NCBI GenBank assembly: GCA_900541505.1 | Contig: UQKK01000002.1 | Span: forward strand, 62,001 to 126,000 | Direction of reading: 5' to 3' | Source of the DNA: an uncultured Ruminococcus sp. | GTDB taxonomy: Bacteria; Bacillota; Clostridia; Lachnospirales; Lachnospiraceae | Length of the DNA: 64,000 nt | Part shown: piece after piece, positions 42,667-50,468 of the stretch | Position numbering within the stretch: position 1 is the first letter of the stretch | Layout of the letters: each line of letters starts with the position of its first letter | Program-made: the position numbers and the translations under genes | The notes under the pieces: model-generated | The model's database searches: none | What the model was told of the DNA's origin: nothing | The model's input: only the letters and a program-made list of their open reading frames with translations

Positions 42667-43524
42667 TTATCCCTTCAGATATTCCATCATATTTTCCAGA
42701 TTCTCTTCCATCAGGTCATAACCGTGCTGGTAAAATGCCAGCAGTGTATCCTTGTTGCGCTCCAGTCTCGCCACCGGCTTCACAGCGGGCCGCAGTACAA
42801 AAATCTTCTTCTCCCGCTCCAGCTGCTCCAGATAATTCATGGTCTTGTTATAGTGAAAGCTTCTCCTGAGTATCGTGCGCACCAGATTCGGATAGGATTT
42901 ATACGCCCTGCGGTAAATGTTCGCCATCCCCTTTGAAACTACTTTTTTTCGGTATCCAGCGTTTCTCGTAAGGATGACGACAATCTTTTCATTACCCAGT
43001 TTCTGCGCCCTCAAGATGGGAACCGAATCGGCAAGTCCCCCGTCCAGATAGGGAACTTCTTCCACATTGACGATGGGGGTCGCAAGCGGCATGCTGCAGG
43101 AAGCCCGGCAGATTTTCATGAGCCGCTCTTTCTCCTTTCGCTCCTTCATGTACTCCGCCTTGCCCGTGATACAGTTGGTCGTCACAATCTCGCACTCCGT
43201 CTCGGAGTTAAAATACGTCTCATAGTCAAAGGGCAGAATCTCGTTGGGAAATTTATCAAAAATCAAATCCATGTTCATGACGCTCTTTTCCCGGATGAGC
43301 TTGCGAATCCCGTAATAATAGTTGCTGCCCTTGTCTGTCGGTATCATGCAGTCTCTCGTCCTGCCCGGCTGTCTGGATACATAATCCACCGCATTGCAGG
43401 AGCCTGCCGAAACACCGATAACATGTGACATATATATATCTTTTTCCATCAGGAAGTCCAAGGCGCCCGCGGTAAATACCCCTCTGGTCGCCCCGCCTTC
43501 CAGGACAATGGTAGCTTTTTCCAT
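42667..43524 (-). CDS. Patatin-like phospholipase family protein
   Basis: Lipid acyl hydrolase of 285 residues. The oxyanion motif is LEGGATRGVFTAG, the nucleophile Ser is in GVSAGSCNA, and the catalytic Asp is in YLDGGLADS, so the Ser-Asp dyad is intact. No signal peptide is seen, so it acts in the cytosol or on the inner face of the membrane. I chose the second ATG (43522-43524) because GAGGG sits seven bases before it and touches the first one. First gene of a four-gene operon with ppk, topB and a beta-helix protein. Confidence 0.9.
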   Translation of the reverse strand: MEKATIVLEGGATRGVFTAGALDFLMEKDIYMSHVIGVSAGSCNAVDYVSRQPGRTRDCMIPTDKGSNYYYGIRKLIREKSVMNMDLIFDKFPNEILPFDYETYFNSETECEIVTTNCITGKAEYMKERKEKERLMKICRASCSMPLATPIVNVEEVPYLDGGLADSVPILRAQKLGNEKIVVILTRNAGYRKKVVSKGMANIYRRAYKSYPNLVRTILRRSFHYNKTMNYLEQLEREKKIFVLRPAVKPVARLERNKDTLLAFYQHGYDLMEENLENMMEYLKG

Positions 43525-43550
43525 ATACATCCCTCGCTTTTTTTCTTTCC

Positions 43551-43578
43551 ATTATATAACGTTTTGTGAAAATCGCAA
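43551..43578 (-). promoter_or_regulatory. Promoter of the patatin-ppk-topB operon
   Basis: On the minus strand a -35 TTGCGA (43573-43578) and a consensus -10 TATAAT (43551-43556) are 16 bases apart. Confidence 0.7.
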
Positions 43579-43630
43579 ACCTCAAATCATGTTAAATTTT
43601 TTTAAATTTCTTTTCCTCCTCCGTAAAACC

Positions 43631-43660
43631 TTGCTATTTTCCACTTCCTCATGGTAAGAT
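43631..43660 (+). promoter_or_regulatory. Promoter of the ABC-F gene
   Basis: A -35 TTGCTA (43631-43636) and a -10 TAAGAT (43655-43660) are 18 bases apart. The short leader holds an inverted repeat, TATCAC with bulged GCCGG (43682-43714), just before the ribosome site. ABC-F genes often have leader control, but no T-run follows this hairpin. Confidence 0.55.
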
Positions 43661-43729
43661 AGGCGTTGGAAATAAAAACAGTATCACGCCGGCGCGCAAA
43701 AGCTGCCGGTGATAAAAAGGAGATTTACT

Positions 43730-45364
43730 ATGATTAGCGCAAATAATGTGACACTTCGCGTCGGCAAGAAGGCGCTGTTCGAAGATGTCAATATCAAATT
43801 CACAGAAGGAAACTGCTGCGGTCTCATCGGCGCAAACGGTGCCGGAAAATCAACGTTCTTAAAAATCCTCTCCGGACAGTTGGAGCCCACCAAGGGGGAG
43901 GTTGCCATCACACCGGGCGAGCGGCTTTCCTTCTTACAGCAGGACCATTTCAAATATGACGAGTATCCGGTGCTGGATACGGTCATCATGGGAAACGCCA
44001 GACTTTATGAAATCATGAAAGAAAAAGAAGCCATCTATGCCAAGGAGGACTTCACTGACGAGGACGGCATCCGCGCCAGTGAGCTGGAGGGCGAGTTTGC
44101 CACCATGAACGGCTGGGAAGCGGAATCCGATGCCGCTACCCTCTTAAACGGGCTGGGGATTGAGACAGAGCTGCACTACACGCTGTTAAAAGACCTGACC
44201 GGACCGGAGAAGGTCAAGGTCCTCTTGGCGCAGGCATTGTTCGGCAATCCCGACATCCTGCTTTTAGACGAGCCCACCAACCACCTGGATTTGGACGCCA
44301 TCGCCTGGCTGGAGGAATTTTTGATAAACTTTGACAATACCGTCATCGTGGTATCCCACGACAGGTATTTCCTCAACAAGGTCTGCACCCAGATTGCGGA
44401 CATCGACTACGGGAAAATCCAGCTCTACGCCGGAAACTATGATTTCTGGTATGAGTCCAGTCAGCTCCTCATCCGCCAGATGAAGGAAGCGAACAAGAAA
44501 AAAGAAGAAAAAATCAAAGAACTCCAGGAATTTATCTCCCGGTTCAGCGCCAACGCTTCCAAGTCCAAGCAGGCAACTTCCAGAAAGCGCGCGCTGGAGA
44601 AGATTGAACTGGAGGAAATCAAGCCTTCCAGCCGGAAGTATCCCTACATCGACTTCCGCCCCAACCGTGACATCGGAAACGAAGTGCTCACCGTGGAAGG
44701 GCTTACTAAGACCATTGACGGGGAAAAGATTCTGGACAATATTTCCTTTACGTTAGGGCACGATGACAAGGTCGCGTTCGTGGGCGGAAATGAGCTGGCA
44801 AAGACCGTGCTCTTTAAAATTCTCATCGGGGAGATGGAGCCGGATGCGGGAACTTACAAATGGGGCATCACCACCTCCCAGGCATATTTCCCCAAGGATT
44901 TCGGCGGGGAGTTTGACAACGATTACTCCATCACCGAGTGGCTGACCCAGTACTCCGAGAATAAAGACGTCACCTATGTGCGCGGTTTCCTGGGAAGAAT
45001 GCTCTTTTCCGGCGAGGACGGCGTGAAACGATTGAAGGTGCTCTCCGGGGGAGAGAAGGTGCGCTGTCTTCTCTCCAAGATGATGATATCCGGCGCCAAC
45101 GTCCTGCTTTTGGACGAGCCCACCAACCATCTGGACATGGAGGCAATCACCGCGCTCAACAACGGGATGATAAAATTCCCCGGTGTCCTGCTCTTCACTT
45201 CAAGAGACCATCAGATTGTGCAGACTACCGCCAACCGTATTATGGAAATTGTACCCGGCGGGAAATTAATCGATAAGATTACAACCTATGACGAGTATCT
45301 GGAGAGCGATGAGATGGCGAGAAAACGCCAGACCTACTCCGTACAGACAGAGGAAGACGATTAA
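43730..45364 (+). CDS. ABC-F family ATPase, YbiT-like
   Basis: Soluble ribosome-associated ATPase of 544 residues with two ATP domains joined by a charged linker at about 240-300. Domain 1 has normal Walker A GANGAGKST (34-42) but signature LTGPE (156-160) in place of LSGGE. Domain 2 has Walker A GGNELAKT (352-359), which keeps Lys-Thr but has lost two glycines, with intact LSGGEKV and LLLDEPTNHLD. ABC-F proteins act on stalled ribosomes or translation initiation and do not transport. I chose the ATG after AAAGGAG; seven upstream codons are unlikely. It is read divergently from the patatin operon and stands alone. Confidence 0.92.
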   Translation: MISANNVTLRVGKKALFEDVNIKFTEGNCCGLIGANGAGKSTFLKILSGQLEPTKGEVAITPGERLSFLQQDHFKYDEYPVLDTVIMGNARLYEIMKEKEAIYAKEDFTDEDGIRASELEGEFATMNGWEAESDAATLLNGLGIETELHYTLLKDLTGPEKVKVLLAQALFGNPDILLLDEPTNHLDLDAIAWLEEFLINFDNTVIVVSHDRYFLNKVCTQIADIDYGKIQLYAGNYDFWYESSQLLIRQMKEANKKKEEKIKELQEFISRFSANASKSKQATSRKRALEKIELEEIKPSSRKYPYIDFRPNRDIGNEVLTVEGLTKTIDGEKILDNISFTLGHDDKVAFVGGNELAKTVLFKILIGEMEPDAGTYKWGITTSQAYFPKDFGGEFDNDYSITEWLTQYSENKDVTYVRGFLGRMLFSGEDGVKRLKVLSGGEKVRCLLSKMMISGANVLLLDEPTNHLDMEAITALNNGMIKFPGVLLFTSRDHQIVQTTANRIMEIVPGGKLIDKITTYDEYLESDEMARKRQTYSVQTEEDD

Positions 45365-45452
45365 ATCTCCAGAAGAACCAGGGGGCACATTCCTGTATTG
45401 CAAGCGGTCGCCAGGGTTTTAGGAGCCCCCGAACTTTGGTTCATCGCAGATG

Positions 45453-45514
45453 CACAAAAGGACTTGAAAGATTCCGGTATATGCACCAGAACCTTTCAAG
45501 TCCTTCTTTTGTGC
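45453..45514. terminator. Bidirectional terminator between ABC-F and DUF5615 genes
   Basis: AAGGACTTGAAAG and CTTTCAAGTCCTT form a 13-bp perfect stem, extended by CACAAAA/TTTTGTG, around a 22-base loop. T-runs lie on both sides. The stop codon of the minus-strand gene at 45496 lies inside the stem. Confidence 0.85.
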
Positions 45515-45897
45515 CAGTTTTGAGGACCTTGCACGATTTTATACGCCCCATCTTTTTTCTTCATTACATAGTATGTATTTTTTATCGTTTCCCGCGTATT
45601 TAAAAATTTGCCTATCACATCCATGACACTCTCATAGCTTTTATTTGTCACCTGAAATCCTCTCAGCCAAATCAGCCCATAATGCAGCGTTAACTCGGTC
45701 AGGGGCGGAATAAATATAATAAAATCTTTTCCATTGAGAGTTATCAAAGCTCGTTTTTCCTGTAAAGCCAACTGAAAAACTTCATCATCACTTTTTCCAG
45801 CCGAAAATCTATCTAATACATGTATAACATCATGTCCGTATTTCTCTAAAACAGGAATTGACTTTTGCGTAATATTTTCATCTAATAGTATCTTCAT
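45496..45897 (-). CDS. DUF5615 PIN-like protein, predicted toxin
   Basis: Protein of 133 residues. The N-terminus KILLDENITQKSIPVLEKYGHDVIHVLD and the later ALITLNGKDF are the conserved acidic segments of the DUF5615 family, a PIN-like fold predicted to be a ribonuclease. I chose the ATG at 45895-45897, which overlaps the upstream stop as ATGA and has AGGAAGG at good distance. It follows a DUF433 gene, the usual partner in predicted type II toxin-antitoxin pairs. AT-rich compared with both neighbours. Activity is inferred. Confidence 0.85.
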   Translation of the reverse strand: MKILLDENITQKSIPVLEKYGHDVIHVLDRFSAGKSDDEVFQLALQEKRALITLNGKDFIIFIPPLTELTLHYGLIWLRGFQVTNKSYESVMDVIGKFLNTRETIKNTYYVMKKKDGAYKIVQGPQNWHKRRT

Positions 45898-46313
45898 TCC
45901 CATCCTTCCTGATATGGAGCATCTAAGATTTCAATCACATACTCCATCGCTGTCTCAATCTCTTCCGCTGTCAATTGATATTCTTCGCAAATGTCGTGAA
46001 TCGTCATTTCATCCTTTAAACATGCCACAACCAAGCTGACCGGTATCCGTGTATTTTTTATCGTTGGCATACCGCCCAACTTATTTTTATCTATTTGAAT
46101 CTTATCAAATTTTTTTGCTATTTTCTCAAAGTATTGTTCGATTTCCTGATTGTTTACATATCCATTTTTAAAAAATATGACATTCTTTTTCATATTTTTA
46201 TTATACGTCTGCTGCTTTATATTTAAACCAGACTGATATTCTTTTTCTTTATATGTATATTGTAAAGAATCAGAAAACTTCCTGTCAGATTCTCTGACAA
46301 AAAACTCTGTCAT
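45894..46313 (-). CDS. DUF433 protein, predicted antitoxin, with N-terminal extension
   Basis: Protein of 139 residues. The C-terminal 65 residues form a DUF433 domain: LGGMPTIKNTRIPVSLVVAC, then IHDICEEYQLTAEEIETAMEYV, a helix-turn-helix-like unit. The first 75 residues are an AT-rich, Lys/Asn-rich stretch that I do not recognise; typical DUF433 proteins are 75-90 residues. Coupled by ATGA to the DUF5615 toxin gene and 16 bases after a hypothetical gene. As an antitoxin it would bind the toxin and its own promoter. Confidence 0.82.
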   Translation of the reverse strand: MTEFFVRESDRKFSDSLQYTYKEKEYQSGLNIKQQTYNKNMKKNVIFFKNGYVNNQEIEQYFEKIAKKFDKIQIDKNKLGGMPTIKNTRIPVSLVVACLKDEMTIHDICEEYQLTAEEIETAMEYVIEILDAPYQEGWE

Positions 46314-46329
46314 TTACATTCCTCCCGAA

Positions 46330-46851
46330 TCACTCAATGGAATCCATTTTTTCTTTCAGGTCAATTAAATGCTCTATTACAGCACTCAAATCTCTTTTGG
46401 AAATTTCAAAGGAATACGACACATCCTCATCATCTTTTTCAGTCGTTATTCTGATAATAGAGGAACTTGTCTCTATTTCTTTCGGATTTTCTTCATTTCT
46501 GTAACTGATAATCTGGCTTTCAAGAAGTTTAAAGCAATTCACCTTGCTGTTCCGTTTTATATAAAGGTGACTTTTTAAATCACTTTCCTGGCTGTAGATT
46601 TTTTTTGCCACCTCTATATCCTTTTCTTCACTTTCTGAAAGTTCTTTATCTTCCGCCAAGTCCATGACACTTTTTATCACAGAAAATGCATAGTCTATAA
46701 ATTTCTGTTCTTTTAATTCCGGAATCTCCTCTTTTCTTTTTGGGTCTACGCCTAGAGAAAAGCCTGCTGTATTCCAGACTATCTTCAGTACTCCGCTATT
46801 GTATGCTTGTAGTAAAGCTTCTGCATATTGATGTTTCTTCTCTGCATTCAT
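46330..46851 (-). CDS. Unknown protein upstream of the DUF433/DUF5615 pair
   Basis: Soluble, acidic protein of 173 residues with no family that I recognise. It contains a charged middle part (about 70-110) and ends with a likely helix DLSAVIEHLIDLKEKMDSIE. There is no signal peptide or membrane segment. The ATG follows AAAGGTG at eight bases. A near-consensus promoter lies upstream and the DUF433 gene starts 16 bases downstream, so all three genes form one AT-rich transcript. It could be a third part of the module or a passenger. Confidence 0.75.
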   Translation of the reverse strand: MNAEKKHQYAEALLQAYNSGVLKIVWNTAGFSLGVDPKRKEEIPELKEQKFIDYAFSVIKSVMDLAEDKELSESEEKDIEVAKKIYSQESDLKSHLYIKRNSKVNCFKLLESQIISYRNEENPKEIETSSSIIRITTEKDDEDVSYSFEISKRDLSAVIEHLIDLKEKMDSIE

Positions 46852-46900
46852 GGCTTTGGCACCTCTTTTCTATTAAAACTTTCTTTCCTTTGTTTTTTCA

Positions 46901-46929
46901 ATTATACCATAGGAAATTTTCCACTGCAA
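46901..46929 (-). promoter_or_regulatory. Promoter of the AT-rich three-gene operon
   Basis: On the minus strand a -35 TTGCAG (46924-46929) and a consensus -10 TATAAT (46901-46906) are exactly 17 bases apart. The spacer contains GGAAATTTCC-like symmetry (GGAAAATTTCC). Confidence 0.75.
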
Positions 46930-46933
46930 TTAT

Positions 46934-47581
46934 CTACACAACCTTCCACTTCTTCACCGCTTCTTTATAGTAAATGACCCCTTCCTTCGCAATCCTGGGA
47001 ATCTTATCCTCAATCTCCACGATGGTCACCGCGCAGTTTGGCGGCACCTCGTATTTCCAAAAAGAAGCGACTTCCATATTACCGCGGATGTGGTTTAAGA
47101 GGGCTGTAATCGCCGCGCCGTGGCTGGACACCAAAATCTGCTTTCCCTCCAGGTCACTGCGCGTACACATCTCCTTTAAGAAATCCTCTGTCCTCTCATA
47201 CACCTGAGGGATGCTCTCGCCTCCCCCTATGGGAACGTAATGTTCCGTATCTGTAAAGAACAGATTAAATTTCTCGCTCTCTCTGTCCTTCTGCTCCCCG
47301 GAAATACAGATTCCCTCGTATGCTCCGAAGCCCATCTCCTTGATTCTCTCATCCTCGATAAGAGGGACATCCCTGCCCGCTAAGATAATCTCTGCCGTCT
47401 CTTTTGCCCTCTTTAAAGGGCTGGTGTATGCCAGGTCAAATGAAGTATCTGTAAGCCCCTGTGCGGTCTGCTCCGCCAGATGTATCCCGTATTCGTTGAG
47501 CGGGATATCCGAATGTCCCTGCACCTTTCGCAGTTTGTTCCACTGGGTCTCCCCATGGCGGACAATATATAATCTTTTCAT
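46934..47581 (-). CDS. Histidine phosphatase family protein (phosphoglycerate mutase-like)
   Basis: Phosphatase of 215 residues. The motif VRHGETQWN at 7-15 carries the phosphorylated His, YTSPLKRAKETAE follows, then Glu in KEMGFGAYEG and the second His in SSHGAAITALL. This family includes broad phosphatases and cofactor-dependent phosphoglycerate mutases; the size fits PhoE/GpmB-like phosphatases, not the mutase. Start is ATG with AAGGATG close upstream. Single gene, divergent from luxS. Confidence 0.9.
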   Translation of the reverse strand: MKRLYIVRHGETQWNKLRKVQGHSDIPLNEYGIHLAEQTAQGLTDTSFDLAYTSPLKRAKETAEIILAGRDVPLIEDERIKEMGFGAYEGICISGEQKDRESEKFNLFFTDTEHYVPIGGGESIPQVYERTEDFLKEMCTRSDLEGKQILVSSHGAAITALLNHIRGNMEVASFWKYEVPPNCAVTIVEIEDKIPRIAKEGVIYYKEAVKKWKVV

Positions 47582-47622
47582 CCTTCTTTTTCCCTTCCTT
47601 TTTCTTATTTCTCTTTCCTATT

Positions 47623-47650
47623 TTCACAGGATGTCTTATACTGGTATTAT
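47623..47650 (+). promoter_or_regulatory. Promoter of luxS
   Basis: A -35 TTCACA (47623-47628) and a -10 TATTAT (47645-47650) are 16 bases apart, about 27 bases before the luxS start. Confidence 0.6.
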
Positions 47651-47676
47651 CCTCATATAGAAAAGGAGTCCTGTAC

Positions 47677-48156
47677 ATGGAAAAAATTGCAAGCTTTACT
47701 GTCAACCATCTAAAACTGGTACCCGGTATCTATGTATCCCGGAAGGATACAAAAGGGGACACCACTGTCACAACCTTTGATATCCGTATGACCTCGCCCA
47801 ATGAGGAGCCGGTCATGAACACTGCGGAGGTCCACACCATCGAACACTTAGGCGCCACCTTCCTGCGCAATCATCCGCAGTACAAGGACAAAATCCTCTA
47901 CTTCGGTCCCATGGGCTGCCGCACGGGATTTTATCTGCTGCTCTTCGGCGAGTATACGTCCCGCGATGTGGTACCTCTTTTAAAAGAAATGTTCGCTTAC
48001 ATCGCTGAATTTCACGGACAGGTCCCCGGCGCCTGTGCCAGAGACTGCGGGAACTATCTGGACATGAACCTTCCCATGGCGAGATACCTGGCAAAAAAGT
48101 ATCTGAAGGAAGTCCTCATGGACATCCAGGATACACAGCTTTTCTATCCCGAATAA
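47677..48156 (+). CDS. luxS: S-ribosylhomocysteine lyase LuxS
   Basis: Splits S-ribosylhomocysteine into homocysteine and DPD, the precursor of autoinducer 2. Length is 159 residues. Metal ligands are the two His of HTIEHLGATFLRNH and the Cys in GACARDCGNYLDM; the catalytic Cys is in GPMGCRTGFY. AAAGGAG precedes the ATG. Its 3-prime end overlaps the convergent DUF5662 gene by 13 bases. The nucleosidase partner is not in this window. Confidence 0.97.
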   Translation: MEKIASFTVNHLKLVPGIYVSRKDTKGDTTVTTFDIRMTSPNEEPVMNTAEVHTIEHLGATFLRNHPQYKDKILYFGPMGCRTGFYLLLFGEYTSRDVVPLLKEMFAYIAEFHGQVPGACARDCGNYLDMNLPMARYLAKKYLKEVLMDIQDTQLFYPE

Positions 48157-48731
48157 TTCTTTCCGGAAGTGAGGCGCGCCGCATGCGGCAGGCGCCTCCT
48201 CTTTTTTCGCAGTACCTTCGTGCGAATGTAGCGGTAGGTTTTCTCCTCCCCCTCTTTCGCCAGCAGACGCAGAAGTCTCTCCAAAAGTGCCTCGGTCTTT
48301 GGGTGCATGAGATACGCCCCCTTTCCTCCCAGGTAATACTCCAGAGGAGCTTTATCCGTATATTCCCTGCCTTTGTAGACTTTACATGCCGCGATGCGGT
48401 CCAAAAACATCTCCACTACATAGTTTACCGGCATCTTCATGCCAATCATCCTGTTTTCTCCATTCAGGCCGTAGTCTATCCAATACTCGTAGTGATGGCG
48501 GTTGCGTCCTTTGTGGTGCAGCCAGGCGGAAGAGTATCCCTTTTCCTCCCGCTCCGCGTTATTGGGACTCCGAGAGCCCTGGTAATACCGGCATCCCACC
48601 CGAAATTCCGTCCATCCGTACTTGGACATATCGTGCAGAAGTCCCTGCCTGTAAAGACCCACACGGAAACACTCTTTCATCACCAGAATCTTATGTTTTG
48701 TGATTGTACAAAAATGCTGTATTGCTTTCAT
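48144..48731 (-). CDS. DUF5662 family protein
   Basis: Soluble basic protein of 195 residues of unknown function. Conserved HDMSKYGWTEF, LHHKGRNRHHYEYW and the Asp/Arg in EMFLDRIAACK are rich in His and Asp and look like metal ligands of an HD-like fold; this reading is my inference. I chose the second ATG (48729-48731), nine bases after an AGG site, because the first touches it. It is last in a transcript with the GlgX-like and binding-protein genes. Confidence 0.75.
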   Translation of the reverse strand: MKAIQHFCTITKHKILVMKECFRVGLYRQGLLHDMSKYGWTEFRVGCRYYQGSRSPNNAEREEKGYSSAWLHHKGRNRHHYEYWIDYGLNGENRMIGMKMPVNYVVEMFLDRIAACKVYKGREYTDKAPLEYYLGGKGAYLMHPKTEALLERLLRLLAKEGEEKTYRYIRTKVLRKKRRRLPHAARLTSGKNYSG

Positions 48732-48746
48732 TTCTATCATCCTGCC

Positions 48747-50447
48747 TTATCTCCCGACCAGAAAGAGGACGCTGCGGGCTTCCACCTCCGCCATCCTCTG
48801 GTCTTCCAGAAGCTTTTCATCTCTTTCTGCGGCTTCCCCGGTTCGCATCACCTCATACCACTTCTTTCCTCCCGGAAGCGCCGGGAGCGCAAAATCATGG
48901 TTCAGCCAATGCATATTATATGCCGCGAAGCAGATATCTGTCCCTGCTCCATCGTAATAGAGCACCCCGAGCTGACGGCTGGAGACATGCTCCGGCACCT
49001 GCCAGGCATTCTCCCCGTGATAGGAGACATCCGGGATTCCGCAGGCAGTCGTATCCATCCCCCGCAGGGGTTCTTCTCTGTGAAGCGACGGATGAGCTTT
49101 TCGCAGAGCGATGAGTCCCTTCACATACCGAAACAGGGAATCGTCCGCCTTTAATTTCCCCCAGTTGAGCCATGAGAGTTCATTGTCCTGACAGTAAGCG
49201 TTATTGTTTCCTTTCTGAGAGTTGCCAAACTCGTCTCCCGCCAGAAGACACGGTGTCCCCTGGGCAGTAAGCAGCAGGAAAAATGCATTTCTCACCTGGT
49301 TTTTCCGGAGCCTTACGACCGCCTTCTTCCTGCTGGGACCTTCAGCGCCGCAGTTCCAGCTGTAGTTGTAGTCCGTCCCGTCCTGGTTTCTCTCGCCGTT
49401 CGCCTCATTGTGCTTCCCGTCATAGGACACCAAATCACAGAGTGTGAAGCCGTTGTGGGAGGTAATATAATTATACTTGCCATCCTCCCCGGAATGATGA
49501 GAAAGCGCCCACATGACCGGATTTATCATGCCCTCATCCCCTTTTAGGAAACGCCGCATGACATTCTGAAATCCATCGTCCTGACAGAGCATCTTCCCGT
49601 CTTTTAAGAGAGGGTCTCCCTTTACCATATCCCAAGGCACATGATAGGGATTTACCACAAATCCGTCCACATGGTACTCCATCATGTAATATCTTAAACA
49701 CTCCAGCGCTGTCTGGGGCAGTATCCCGCTTACAAACGGCATCTCCAGCACCACTTCAATGCCCGCCCTGTGGCATAGCTTTATCATATCCTTCAATTCC
49801 TTCGCCGCGTCTTTTCCCGATGCGTAAGCAGCTTTGGGCGCGAAAAAATACCCTTTGCCATATCCCCAGTAATTGGTATAGCCTTTTACTTGCTCCTCAA
49901 ATTCGTAGACCGGCATGCACTGAATCTGATTGATGCCCAAATCCTTCAAATAAGGAATCTTCTCTGTCACTCCCAAAAAAGTGCCTTTATGTTTTACACC
50001 GGAAGAACTGTGCCTGGTAAACCCTCTCACATGCAGGCTGTAGGCAATGACTTCATGGGCAGGGATATGGAGTCTCTCATCGCCCTCCCAGTCATACGCG
50101 CTCACGGTAAGTTTTGCCCGCACCTGCCCCGACTGGATATCCCTCTTCTCGCCAAAGCCACCCGCGCCTGTCAGTTCTTTTGCGTAGGGGTCAATCCACA
50201 GCTTTTTCCCGGTCTGATAGAGATACTCATACTTATCCGGCAGAAGCCCTTCCAGAGCAAGGAAGCGAATCTCGCCTACCGCTTCCTCCTCCGGCATGTC
50301 AAATCGATATGCCGGCTTGTCCGCCCCCTTCTCGTAGAGCAAAAGCGCCAAGTCCTTTCCCGCGGGCACTGCCGCCGCGAAATTCACCGTATCCCCTTTT
50401 ACTTCCACTCCCAGAGGGAGCGGATAACCCTGCACTTTTTTTACCAT
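48747..50447 (-). CDS. GlgX/pullulanase-like GH13 protein with catalytic residues lost
   Basis: Protein of 566 residues with the layout of glycogen debranching enzymes: N-terminal carbohydrate-binding-like part (about 8-115), GH13 barrel (about 130-480) and C-terminal beta domain. GlgX hallmarks such as KHNEANGERNQDGTDYNYSWNCG and LLTAQGTPCLLAGDEFGNSQ are clear. The catalytic set is not: region I reads VVLEMPFVSG without Asn-His, region II reads DGFVVN where the nucleophile Asp should be (Asn266), the acid/base Glu region is missing by shortening, and region IV reads SHNGFTL with Asn332 for Asp. It is probably a glycan-binding or regulatory pseudoenzyme. It lies 21 bases after a sugar-binding lipoprotein gene. 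Confidence 0.85.
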   Translation of the reverse strand: MVKKVQGYPLPLGVEVKGDTVNFAAAVPAGKDLALLLYEKGADKPAYRFDMPEEEAVGEIRFLALEGLLPDKYEYLYQTGKKLWIDPYAKELTGAGGFGEKRDIQSGQVRAKLTVSAYDWEGDERLHIPAHEVIAYSLHVRGFTRHSSSGVKHKGTFLGVTEKIPYLKDLGINQIQCMPVYEFEEQVKGYTNYWGYGKGYFFAPKAAYASGKDAAKELKDMIKLCHRAGIEVVLEMPFVSGILPQTALECLRYYMMEYHVDGFVVNPYHVPWDMVKGDPLLKDGKMLCQDDGFQNVMRRFLKGDEGMINPVMWALSHHSGEDGKYNYITSHNGFTLCDLVSYDGKHNEANGERNQDGTDYNYSWNCGAEGPSRKKAVVRLRKNQVRNAFFLLLTAQGTPCLLAGDEFGNSQKGNNNAYCQDNELSWLNWGKLKADDSLFRYVKGLIALRKAHPSLHREEPLRGMDTTACGIPDVSYHGENAWQVPEHVSSRQLGVLYYDGAGTDICFAAYNMHWLNHDFALPALPGGKKWYEVMRTGEAAERDEKLLEDQRMAEVEARSVLFLVGR

Positions 50448-50468
50448 TCACTTTTTCCTTTCCCGTCT

